This document shows, in pieces, positions 22,050 to 32,859 of a stretch of 64,000 bases of DNA (the first letter of the stretch is position 1; each line of letters opens with the position of its first letter). A program made the translations under genes and the position numbers. Origin of the DNA: Roridomyces roridus (Eukaryota > Basidiomycota > Agaricomycetes > Agaricales > Mycenaceae); assembly GCA_029378245.1 (NCBI GenBank), contig JARKIF010000001.1, positions 496,001 to 560,000 on the forward strand, in the 5' to 3' direction. The notes beneath the pieces were generated by a model. The model saw only the letters and a list, made by a program, of their open reading frames with translations, did not search any database and had not been told where the DNA came from.

Positions 22050-24829
22050 TTACAACGGCGAAGAACTCGTACATGAGGAGCTACTGTACATGATGAATAG
22101 AAGGAGATCGATCAAGGCCCACAAGGGAATGGGCGGGCCACCAGGAGCGAGGTAGCGATAGGCTGCAGTGAGAGCCACGCCGTGCGGTAGGTGGCAACAG
22201 TCCATTAAATTGGCATGATTCAACTGGAAATGAAGGTGAGGCACGTTGGAGAGCGAGGAGGGTGAAATGACTGACGACCCAAGGCACCGCTGAATATGAA
22301 CGTGGAGGACTTCTTGTGTACTGAACCTCAAACCGCACTGACAAGCGTGGAGCCGGTACTTGTTGTGACTCTTTATATGGCCTGCAGATAAAGGTCAGAC
22401 AAGAAGGGGAGCAGCAGCAGCAGAAGCGTACAGATCAGATTGTGCCTCGCGATGAAGGTCGAGCCACAGTTCGGAAGAGGGCAACTAAATTGGGTGATTG
22501 TCGCCTTCTTGAATTCCGACTCCTCCTTGGGGTGCTCGTTCACATTTCCCTCTGCAGTGGCACCCAGCCTTCTTGCCGTGAGGAGGCGAAAATAATCCAC
22601 GGTACGGGAACGCCCAGATGTTGGGCTATAGCCGTCACCGTGCACTGAGATGTCGGTTTCGGACTCATTGAAGATGGAGTTGTTGGTCGGCGGGTATGTC
22701 GATCGTGGGCGAGGGTCGTCCGAAACGTAGGAAAGCGGAAAAACATTCATAGTCGGATCATCGGGGGTGTTCGGAGGCGGAGCCGGAAAGCGTTCGACAG
22801 ACCCCAGTTCTTCATCATCATCGAGGAATGAAGGATCCGAGTGGGAAGTGTAGGCCGAATCGAAACTATCAAAGTACAGCTCCTTCGGGTCCACAAGAAC
22901 CGGTCCCATTTCCCGGGGATGGGTGGACGACAGAATCGCTGGGGCTGGGGGAGCAACCTCGGGAGTCGATTGAGCTGGGGGATGGGCATCCTGTTCGAGA
23001 ACAGATACGTCTTCCACGCGTATCACCGAGGTTTCTGAAGAACAAAAATGACAGATAGTCTTGTCTGGATCGGCCCCACAGTTCCAGTGGCTCCACGACT
23101 TGCACGAGCGACATTTAAATGTGGGGCGCGATCCTGGTTCTGAAAACACAAAGAGATAAGGGACATGTCGCACGGCAGCTTGACTGTGCCTACCTTCTTG
23201 TCCACAAACACAATGGAAAACCTCTCCCAAGCTGACGACTTCGTGGCATACCGAGCAGACCTCTTGGATGGTGGGTGCATCATGGGACACGACTGCGCTA
23301 TCTGCCGTCCTGGTCGTCAGCGTTACTTCCTCCCGAACGTATCCCGGGCATCGGTGTATGCTTCCGCCGTCGGTCAAAACAAGCTATTGATGGATGCGTG
23401 GCGCAGGGCGAGATCTCTGGGGATTTGGGTGGCAATGGTAGCCAAGGATTGTGGCACTTCCATCATTCGCCAGACGTATTCCCTCCGAGGCGGTATTACT
23501 GAGGGAACCGAGTCATGATCACTTGGGATAGCTTCTTCAGTCTGTATGAGGGCTTGGTCCAACGAAGGTGACGGAGGGGGTTTCAAAATCGCCGGTGAAC
23601 GAGGAGAAGAGTCGAAGATAATAGCAGGTGTCCTTTCGATATCCTCATCTGTACGGTTGAGTAACCAAGGTGTTCTGCCAGCATCAGAAACAGGCATACC
23701 GTGTAATACGCGATTGGCGGACCTCAGGACCTGACACAAAAGTTCAGCGCTGCGAGCAAGTTACTTTAGCTGTAATGACCTTTCGACACAATCCGTTGAA
23801 CAAAGTCCAGACGCTGCTTGTATCGTCCTCTTCGTCATGCACCGTATTCGCGTCGGTTGGTGGATTGATGCTAAACAGAAACCGGTTGTTGATGTCGAGG
23901 AAGACGTCAAAACTCTGGGCTGGAGTGAGATAAGGGAAGTCGACTATAAAGATGGCCATACCTCGGGTCCCGACGGAAGCGAGATGCCTTGTGTATTCAA
24001 ATAATCGATTCCCGACTTGGAACAGGAATAAGAATGGCTATGACACAAGCACTAGGTTTCCTACAGAGAGATCGGAAATCTGGAAAACAGTGAGGTAACG
24101 AAATGGGCACGGCCGAGCATACGAACCATTTTGAATCCAAGCACGATGCTCATGTCAAGATCGTCCCTGAGAGCGACGGCGAGTGGGCCTTCTGCTGTCT
24201 TTCGATGAGCTAGCAAACGATTAGCGCATACCATGTTTTGCGGAATGAGAACGGTACCATCTTCATACGTTATAAACTGATGTATGGACGTCGGCGCCGA
24301 GATACCTTCCATTCGCAGGACATTGGGATGACTGAAACGTCGTCCATGACTTGAGTGAACTACCTGGTTGGTTGCTTACAATAGTCCTCGCGAGATGGCC
24401 ACCGTGGCTTCCAATTGCTTTACAGGTCATTGTCAGCGTCGATTCACACGGGCATGGTGTCGCGCACCCCACGAGCATCCTTTCCTGCGTTGAAAACTTT
24501 CACGATAACAGCCCGACCATTGAGCAGGTTGCCTGCGTGAAGAAGATAGCCTTGCCCGCGTCCTATCTCGAAGTCAAGGTGGAGATGCTTGTTTTGAATG
24601 ATCTGTGTGGGTTTGGAGCATTGCTTCGGATTGAGTCAGGGCCTTCACGAACCTTCGGTCCATCCTCATCCCCCTTTCGCCTTCGCTTTCGTCGAGGTTC
24701 TCCCAGTGGATTTGAGGAGGAACGCTTGAGAGCCCTCGGGACATCCTGGTATATGACAACGTCGCCATGAATATTGTTGAATGTGCCTTCGCCGAGAGTG
24801 AAGCCGCTTGCGTTCGAGATGAATGACAT
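22050..24829 (-). CDS. Pseudokinase/PHD-finger family, copy D, with C-terminal C2H2 zinc fingers
   Basis: Starts at the ATG at 24829 with the N-terminal motif, basic EPRRKRRRK, then FEIGRGQGYLLHAG and AVIVKVF, microexon ISDLS, and finger CSVCHEVVSLGEVFHCVCGQ, CRSCKSWSHWNC, CHFC (about 23,040-23,270). A 200-residue acidic, Ser/Pro-rich linker leads to two classical zinc fingers (22284-22483): CPLPNCGSTFIARHNLIC with HIKSH across a splice (22432 joined to 22381), then CQCGLRF...HVHIQRC. This points to nucleic-acid binding. One base is missing near 23384-23386 relative to the other copies, giving a stop after RHASINSLF, so the full-length chain is broken; the finger part could be expressed from an internal ATG or be decaying. 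Confidence 0.55.
22284..22483 (-). other. C2H2 zinc-finger pair in copy D
   Basis: Finger 1: C-x4-C-x12-H-x3-H. The exon break falls in the codon of the last residue before the first His (donor GTACGC after 22432, acceptor CTGCAG before 22381). Finger 2: C-x-C-x12-H-x3-C, a C2HC variant. The spacing only appears after splicing the 51-nt intron, which supports the gene model. Confidence 0.7.
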
Positions 24830-26268
24830 CTAGTAGTACCGAGAGCTAGCTACCACGAGAGCTCTGGCCAAGCAAGCCACCGTGGTTGTCATCGACGGCA
24901 CACCCCAGAACTATACGTGAGTCCGGCTCCGGAGTATGAGGTGGTGAAATAGAGGTCCTTCAGGATGAACAAAGGCTGTTGTTGGGACAGACGAGGTGGA
25001 CAAGCTTGCCAGCCATGGCCTGCTTTTGCCTGTGTTAAATACGGCCGGACTTGGAAGCCTTGTCAATGACGTAGGGCGCAGTGTTCGCTGTAAATAAACG
25101 CGATGATCCGGTTATGATCCGGTCAATCAGACGCGTTGCGCCCGCAAGATGGTCGTTTCGCGTCGTTGTTTCTCAAGAATACAGAGAGTATCTAGTGCCA
25201 CGTAGCTATCGAGTTTTCAGCGCAGAACTTGTGCAAGTTGAGCAAGATGTGGCCGAGACATCCACAGCAGCACGATCACGTTACAAATTACCATAGTTGG
25301 CGAGCTCTACGTCACCGCGAAGGTGCGAAGGTTTACTTATAGAAAGGGCCGAGCCTCGGCAGTGGTTTCGATGGCCGCCCGTGCCTACTCACTGCTTTCG
25401 AATTTGGGGCGAAAAATTTGGACCAATAGTTGACGAGAGGTGAACTCAAGGTGAATTACTCGGCCTACATAATGTCGTACTACATGTAATCAAATCTTGG
25501 GCGAATGCAATGCCGGTAGCGTTCGAAAAAGAGTGGGGGAAGGACGAGTGGAGGGGATAGAATGACCTTCCATAGAAGGCGCCGGCATTTCTTGTTAGGA
25601 AGCAAGTTCCGTCAACACAGGCTCCCGAACCCCGGGCTCGTCGTAGTCCTCATCTACGACACGCGAAGGTATTTCTCGGCAGGAAGCAAGGCCCGTCAAC
25701 ACCTCTCGAACCCCAGGCTCGTCGTATTCATCATCCACGACACGCGAAGACACGCTTAGCGCTGCGCTGGTGTGACGTGGGTCAAACCGCCTCAACGCGC
25801 GCTTCAGAAAAGAGAAGCGCGTGTGAGCGGGAACCGCGCTCGGTGGTTTGGGGTCCCAGTAGCGCGAAGACATTGTCCTCTAGTCTTCCCAACAATTTCA
25901 GTTAGCTCTTATCTGTTCCCAGCTCGGACATCTCGAGCATCCGAGAAAAGTCATCGGCCATGGGAGGAGCGGGCTCATCCTTCTCTTCATCTCTGCCTGT
26001 ACGGTCTTTCAGACGAATGGCGCTGGAAGAGCAGTGAGAACCGGCGGGAAGAACAAAAGAAACCCCTACTCTGTCTTGGCCCGTCTCCTCCTTCCTGGCA
26101 TTATGAGGCGCTCGTCAATGCCTGTGGGCTCGGGAGGTATAATTTCGTTTTTCGGGGCAGCGGTGGGAGGAGCAGGCTCATCCTTCTCTTTATCTCTATC
26201 TATACGTTCTTTCGGAATAATGCCGCTGGAAGAGCAGTAAGGACCGGCGGCAACATCAAAAGAAAGCC
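24830..26268. other. Intergenic upstream of copy D and downstream of copy E
   Basis: No gene supported. The 3' side holds two tandem repeats, listed separately. The region next to 24830 is the upstream region of copy D. Confidence 0.4.
25607..25757. repeat. Tandem duplication of about 75 bp
   Basis: Two imperfect units each contain AAGCAAG, CGTCAACAC, CGAACCCC and GGCTCGTCGTA, followed by the ACGACACGCGAAG end. On the minus strand they read as two copies of a peptide containing SRVVD and YDEPGVRE, but no surrounding gene is evident. Confidence 0.55.
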
Positions 26269-26366
26269 CTACTCTGCCTTGGATTGTCGCCTCCTAGCCA
26301 TTATGAGGCGCTCGCCGATGTCTGTGGGCTCAGGAGGCATAAGTTCGCGCTCCTTGCCCTTCCTGG
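25961..26366. repeat. 203-bp tandem repeat copying the last exon of copy E
   Basis: TGGGAGGAGC recurs at 25961 and 26164. The proximal unit holds the terminal coding exon of copy E (minus strand, ending 26269 with PPEPTDIGERLIMARRRQ); the distal unit encodes a close relative (PPEPTGIDERLIMPGRRR) beyond the stop. Confidence 0.6.
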
Positions 26367-28997
26367 TCGGCTGTCGGAGAGGAGGCGAAGGTGATACCAG
26401 CGGACTGTCAAGTGATAAGGACAAGCCGTCGCGGTAAGTCGACCCACCGGGAATTCGAATCAAATGACAAAGGCTCGGGATCCACAGCATGCTTTGGCGC
26501 GATGGGAAGCGGACCATACTCCGCGGCAGCAGCGGCAGGACCGCTTGTCTGGCGGCGCACCTTTCGACGATGATTCTGTAAGTGCGTAAGTATTTCGCTT
26601 ATATTTCTTAAGATGTTTGCCTACTTGAAACCAAGTCTGAATGCGACGGGTCAGGATCGGGAACAAGCCGTAAATTTGAACATTAACTCACCCGAACCCG
26701 GCGGGCGCTCAATCCAATGGAACGTCCGACCTCTTCCCGCATAGCTGTGGTTGGGAATCGGGATTGGGCGAACAGAGCGTGGAGCACAGCTGATTGGTGG
26801 GGCGTAATAAACGCCCGGTTCCGCTGCGGCGCGACTGCCGGCAGGGGCTTCTGGGAGTACGGACTGGTGGCTTGAACGGTTGGTGTCTCGGAGGTAACCC
26901 CTGGAGGTAGCTGCTGAAGCGGGAGCGAGGGCTCGAAGGCAGCAATGGTGCCATGCTGGAGCTCGTAGTCGTCCCGAGAGAATTGTATCTCAGGGCTGGT
27001 GGGCATGTCCCCTGGAGCATTTGAGAAGTCATATGATTCGTCGCGGAAATGATCCAGCCGCTGCAAATCAGAAGGCGATCCGGGCTGTGCAGCAGGCTTG
27101 GCTTCGGCGGGTGTGGTATCGGAGGCAATGGGGAGATCATGCTGGTCATGTACATACTCATGGAGCGTTTGAAGGGTTGTGCATAGAGAGCATATAGACT
27201 CGCTCGCAGTGGGGCCACAGTCTCTGTGACTCCAGGACTTGCATGAGCAACATTTGAATGTGGGGCGCGACCCTGGTTCTAGACAGGAACGAGATAAGGG
27301 GAACATATCATACGGCAGCTGGATTTTGCCTACCCTCTTGCCCACAAACACAGATGAAAACCTCTCCGGAATTCACAACTTCGTGGCATACCGAGCACAC
27401 CTCTTGGATGGTGGGCGCATCGTGCGATACGACAGCACTATCTGCCGTCCGGATCGCCAGCGTTTCCCGGGCACCGATGGATGCTTCCGCTGTCGGTGAA
27501 AACGAGCCTATTGATGGACGCGCGGCGCAGGTCAAGATCACGAGCGATTTGAGGGGCAATGGTACCCAAGGATTGTGGTACGTCCATCGTCCGCCAGACG
27601 TACTCCCGCCGCGGCAGTATTGGGGGTGCCTCCTCGCTATCACCTGGGACAGCTTCTTCGCTTTGTACGATGGCTTGTTCCAACGAAGGACCCCGAGAGG
27701 GCCGCGACGTCTCTGCTGAGCGAGAAGAGTTGAAAGCAGTAGGCGTCCTTTCAATATCTTCATCTGTACCATTATGTAAGTAAAACATTGGAATGCGTCA
27801 AGGAGTCACACCGTGTAATGCGCGATTGGCCAACCTCAATACCTACACACGAAACGTCAGCGCTTCGAGGAAACCGTCATGAGGTAGACTGACCTTTTGA
27901 CACAATCCGTTCAATAAGGTCCAGACGCTGTGTGTACCATGCTCTTCGGGATGGGCCGTATTAGTAGCGTTAGTTGGCGGATTGAGACTGAGCAGAAATC
28001 GGTCGTTAATGTCGAGGAAGACGTCGATGTTCTGCTGGATTTAGACAATGGAATACGACCATGAAGATGGATACCTCGGGTCGCAGCGGAAGAGCGATGC
28101 CTTGCGTATCCAGGTAATTTATTCCCGACTGCAGAGGGGGGATCAGCAGAGAAATGGAAAGGGGGTGGCTTCACTACCGAGAGGCTGGAAATCTGCGGGA
28201 AGGTAAGGCACAAAAAACAGAGATCATCGATTACACATACCATTTTGAATCCAAGCTCGATGCTCGTGTCAAGATCATCCCTCAGGGCCGCGGCGAGTGG
28301 GCCTTCCGCTTTCTTTCGATGGGCTAACAAAGGCTCGATTTTATAGCACGACCTGCGAAGTGAGGTCTGTACCATCTTCATATGCGATAAAGTGAGGGAT
28401 GGACGTCGGCGACGAGATGCCCTCAATTCGCAACACATTGGGATGCCTGGGGAAACGTGAATGTTGTTCTCTCAACCGTATCGTTCTGGCTCACAGTAGT
28501 CCTTGCGAGAGAAGAACTGTAGCATCCAGGTGCTTTCCTCGTTTTAGTGGCGAATCGAGAAGGTAGCAGTATCGCACACCTCACGAGCATTCCTTCCTGC
28601 GTCAAAAACCTTCACAATAACAGCCCGACCCTTGATTTTGCCTGCGTGAAGAAGATAACCTGGCCCGTGTCCTATCTCGAAGACGAGGCTAAGATTCTCG
28701 TTCCGGATAATCTGTTTTGGTGTCCAAGTTCCTTCAAACAGAGTCAAGTTCCCCCACGAACCTTCATCCCTTCTCTATCCTCCTTTCGCCTCTGTTTTCT
28801 CTTACGTTCTCCGAATACATGCAGATCTGAGGATGAGCCCCGTGAGCGAACAGACTCCTATGCCAGTATACGGAAAACTCACCTTCGCTGTCCTCCCGCC
28901 GTCGCTTCACGCCAGGGTAGATATTCAGATTCCCCTGGACATTGGTAAAAGTGCCTTCACCCAGGGTGACTCCATTGGCGTTAGAGATGAATGACAT
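26269..28997 (-). CDS. Pseudokinase/PHD-finger family, copy E, with C-terminal homeodomain
   Basis: Starts at the ATG at 28997 (MSFISNANGVTLGEGTFTNV), with FEIGHGPGYLLHAG, AVIVKVF, microexon ISSLS, then finger CSVCHEVVNSGEVFICVCGQ, CCSCKSWSHRDC, CSLC (27,170-27,400). After an acidic linker comes a homeodomain (26552-26825). The 3' exons are ...-26692, 26636-26625, 26575-26448 and 26404-26269, all phase-consistent; the second is only 12 nt and encodes TWFQ. The end is a basic KGKERE and RRRQSK tail. About 16 nt are missing near 27465 relative to other copies (after IHRCPG), shifting the frame before the finger, so a single full-length chain is not encoded as read. The finger-homeodomain part remains open and may be a separate product. 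Confidence 0.55.
26552..26825 (-). other. Homeodomain of copy E, with 12-nt microexon
   Basis: After splicing, the segment runs from RNRAFITPHQ through helix 3, RVRTWFQNHRRKVRR. Canonical positions are kept: R5, L16, F20, W48, F49, N51 and R53, with no TALE-type insertion. The microexon 26636-26625 is flanked by a 55-nt intron (GTGAGT...TTCAG) and a 49-nt intron (GTAGGC...TACAG). Without it the motif is destroyed, which argues that the splicing is real. Confidence 0.8.
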
Positions 28998-29782
28998 CGA
29001 GAAGGGTGATGAGAGTAGAGCTGACAGCTGTGCCCGTGTCTATTATTGCACAGTAAAGCTATCGCCCGCCGACATCAGACATCGTTTCAAGACACGTTGA
29101 ATGAAGCCGCGCCCTCAGCACCCGACCGTAGATATGAAAGGTTTCCCGGTGGTCACCTGGTGCTTGCGATATCTCTCGGATTCAACGAGACGTGACATTC
29201 GGAATTGTCAGAGGCGTTGCAGCTCTAAAATTCCAGTGCCCAGTGGTCGGCAGGGAAAATCCGATGCAGGTGTAGGTCAGATGAAACATCATGCCCAGTT
29301 CTGAATAGTCGTTGGATTCCTGAGCCAGAACGGTTGTGGTGGTTAGACTTGATCACAGGATGATGCCATCATCAAATCAGAATCTTGTTTTTCGAGACCA
29401 TCACCTTGCCTAACTCTACGTTCAGCGCGCTTCAGCGATAATGCTCGTTTTGTCGGAGCGAGGCTGCCCAATAAAGAACTCTAAAAGAAAGGCGTCAATT
29501 TCACATCATCTCCCAATGGCATTTTTGGTCAGACTCCTGAGTCCTTCGCTCTTCTCCTTTCTCTCGACGCGTCGTTCCAGGTCTGTCCGACATGCCCGTT
29601 CCGTATTTGCCAACTCATGTCCTAACTCAAGATATTCTATCGGAGGCCCGTCAGACTGGAAGCCGGTGCGGAACAGCTTTGGCTTGATAGATTCCCAGAA
29701 CTCACAGCTAACACGAGGCTCGGACAGTGCACACAAGGCCATCCGATTCCTACTCTGACACCGACTCTGTTTATCCTGCTCG
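28998..29782. promoter_or_regulatory. Divergent promoter region between copies E and F
   Basis: Copies E (minus) and F (plus) face away from each other across 785 bp. The F side (29650-29782) has the shared block with GTGCGGAACAGCTT, AACTCACAGCTAACACGAGG and a TATA-poor start. No gene is supported in between. Confidence 0.45.
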
Positions 29783-32502
29783 ATGTCATTCATCTCGAAC
29801 TCCAGTGGAATAACCCTAGGAGAAGGAACTTTTAACAATATCCAAGGGAATCTTGTGAATATATTCCAACCTGAAGGCCAACGAGCGGATATCGGAGGTG
29901 AGTATTTCTCGTTAATATTAGATGCAGATGAACTTATACTCCTGCGCTAGCTCTCTTGAAGTCATTTGTAGGAGAAAAACGACGGCGGAGAGAGGACTCG
30001 GAAGGTGATTTCGTCTTGGTCTTCCGAGAGCGGGAACTGAAACTTCGCAGACTCTGCGCGGAAACGGAGGAGAGAGAATCCAGAGGAGGAAGATGGGCTT
30101 GAGGTTCGTGAAACCCGCAGTACATTGATCTGCACCATCTCAACGAATAGAGTAGACCATCCGACACAAGGACCTCAATCTCACTCACGAGATAGGCCGC
30201 GGACCTGGCTATCTTCTTCATGCAGGAAACATCAAACGTCGGGCGCTCATCGTGAAGGTCTTTAACGCAGGAACGAATGCCCGCAAGGTGTGTCACACTA
30301 TGCCCTTCTCGACTTGACTCCGAAACGACTTGGACAGCACTTGGAAGCCACTGTAAACCTCTCGCAAAGACTATTGTGAGGAACAAACAAGCACTGTCGT
30401 TCTCAGCATGGACGGTTTTCTAGGCATCCCAATGTGCTACGGATCGAAGGGACCTCATCGCCAACGTCGATGCATCACTTTATAGCGTATCAAGATGGTG
30501 CCGTCCTCACTTCCCATGTCATGCTATACAACTCATCCTTTGCTAGCCCATCGGAAGACAGCGGAAGGCCCACTTGCCGCGGCCCTGAGGGACGATCTGG
30601 AAAAGAGCATTATGCTAGGATTCAAATTGGTTTGTGTTTTGATCGTATCCTTCTCTTCTTGGGCTCACAGGATGTCAGATTTCCAGTCTTTCCGTACGGA
30701 ACCCATTCGTTTCCCATACCCATGCTAATCCCCTCCAAAGTCGGGAATAGATTATCTGAGTACGCAAGGCATCATGCTTCCGCTGGGACCCGAGGTACTC
30801 CCATCCCTTTGCTTTTCTTACCTCGTCTAAATCCAGAAGAACTTTGACGTCTTCCTTGACATCAACGACCGATTTCTGCTCAGCATCAATCCACCAACCG
30901 ACGCTAGTACGGCGCATCACGAAGAGGATGATATACGCAGCGTGTGGACCCTGTTCAACGCATTGTGTCAAAAGGTTAGCCCAGCTCATAAAACGGATTG
31001 GCCGATAAGAACTGATCTTTTCCGTGCAGGTCTTGAGGTCGGCCAATCGCGTACTGCACGGTGTGGCTTCTTCCAATGCTGCAAGTCGCCTCGCTTATCT
31101 CACCGTACAGATGAGGATATTGAAAGGACGCCTGCCATTTTCGACTCTTCTGGCTCGCCAGAGATGCTGCGACTCTCCGGTGGCGTCCCGGGATCAAGCC
31201 ACTGTACAGACTCAGGAAGCCATCCCAAGCGATTGCGCGCAGGCACCCCCAGTACCGCCTCGCAGAGAATTCGTCTGGCGGTCCATGGAGGGCCCGCAGT
31301 GCTTGGCTACCATCGCCACCCAGATATCTAGAGACCTCGCCCTGCGCCGCGCATCCATTAATCGACTGGCTCGGAGTGATGGCGGTAGCATACACCGCTG
31401 TTCGGGATACATTCGGGAGGAAGTCACACTAGCGACACGGAGGGCAGATAGCGCTGTCGTATCACATGACGCGCCTACTATCCAAGAGGTTTTTCGTTGT
31501 TTTTGCGAACAAGAAGGTAGGTACAGTCTCTATGATGCGACATGTCCCTTATCATGTCCCTCTGCAGAACCAGGGTCACGCCCCACGGTCAAATGTCCTT
31601 TGTGCAAGTCGTGGAGGCACTGGGACTGCGGCCCTACTCCCAACGGGTCCTTTTGCTACTTTTGCTTTTCAAGAAACTTGTATATACCGCAAGAAGCGAG
31701 GCCCTTCCTCGACCAACCAATACCAATTCGATTGGACCCGACCCCCATGCGTCCCCGAGGTCACTCTGAATCGAACGACAAGCCAGTGTTCGACCGTCGG
31801 GGCTTCGTAGCAGACGATGATGAAGAAGAGGCGGAATTCGTATCTGTCAGCGGCCCCTGGACCCCGCCTCCCATCACACCTGATGTTTCCACCGGGTTCG
31901 GAGGGAATGAGGACGTCGGTTTCGATCCCGGCCATCCAGAAGATCACACGGAGGTTTTGGGTTCTTTTCGACTGGGCGCCCCCTCGCCCGCCTCGACGCC
32001 ACCTGCATCGCCGCCGCCACCTGCATCGCCGCCGCCACCGGGGAGCTCATGGTCTCATCCGGAAGATAGCTGGGCTTCCTACTGGCCCCCATTGAGATAC
32101 GATCGTCATCCGGGCCGCATTGCGCAGGTAGGTCTATTATACTCTTGTGGCGGTCGGCCCGGCTCACTCTACCTAGATGTCTCGTCTGCGACAGAGTACT
32201 ATGTCATGAACATTTCTCTGACTGAACGACTATACACTTCGTATGGCACGAAGTCGATCGGGCGTCGGTTGTCTCTAGCGCCCTTCAATCCAAGCTCATT
32301 CAAGCATTCCAAGCGTTTTCAAGCTGGGACGTCGATCTTTACATCTGTTTGGAGGTGGTGGACCGCCAGTCTGCCAGATTCGTTCTTCGCTAGACCGCCG
32401 CTCCTACGAACAGTTACAGTGTACAAACAAGCTTGGCCGAGGGAGGCATTCAGTCCGCGCATCGCTATCGCCCACAAGCACGTCTACATGGTCGCTACCT
32501 GA
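29783..32502 (+). pseudogene. Pseudokinase/PHD-finger family, copy F (lesions in platform and finger)
   Basis: Starts at the ATG at 29783 and shows the platform blocks, including microexon ISSLS near 30682, NFDVFLDINDRFLL at about 30,842 and the VLRSANRVLHG block at 31,030. Two lesions are visible. One base is missing near 31173-31180, shifting the frame between RTPAIFDSSG and VASRDQA. A 39-nt in-frame deletion at 31485-31491, between GAGGT direct repeats, removes the first C-x2-C pair of the finger (TIQEV joined to FRCFC). The tail is acidic, then proline-rich with an 18-bp repeat (PPASPPPPASPPPP), and its last 75 codons run into the inner end of the right repeat arm. It is an inverted partner of copy B. 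Confidence 0.6.
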
Positions 32503-32859
32503 AGAGCATGCGGGCAGCGTCCGCGGTTGTTCGTGCTTCTTGCAACAACCTCCGACGATATGCGTCGTTTTGTGTGTGTGTGAGCGCCGCTGCACGGGTC
32601 AGATTACCCGGGTGGATGGAAGAGGGTAAACTTTCTCTTCCAAAGTTTATCTCTCTCGGCCCCTTACCTTATGTACCAGCACACATTCCTCCCTTCCCCT
32701 AGCTATTCGTACTGTATTGCAGTTGATAGAAATGCATTCCACACGAGTACATACGATTTAGTCGAGCCAGGGCCACATGCCGCCGCGGACCTTGGACCGG
32801 AGTCACGTAAGTGAAACGCGCTCTGCCGAGTTGTCCCTCCCTGTTCCCGCTCTTCCACC

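Noticed and set aside
31980..32045. Collagen-like or structural repeat in copy F
   Set aside because: Only two units of an 18-bp repeat giving a short Pro/Ala/Ser run; better seen as a low-complexity linker.
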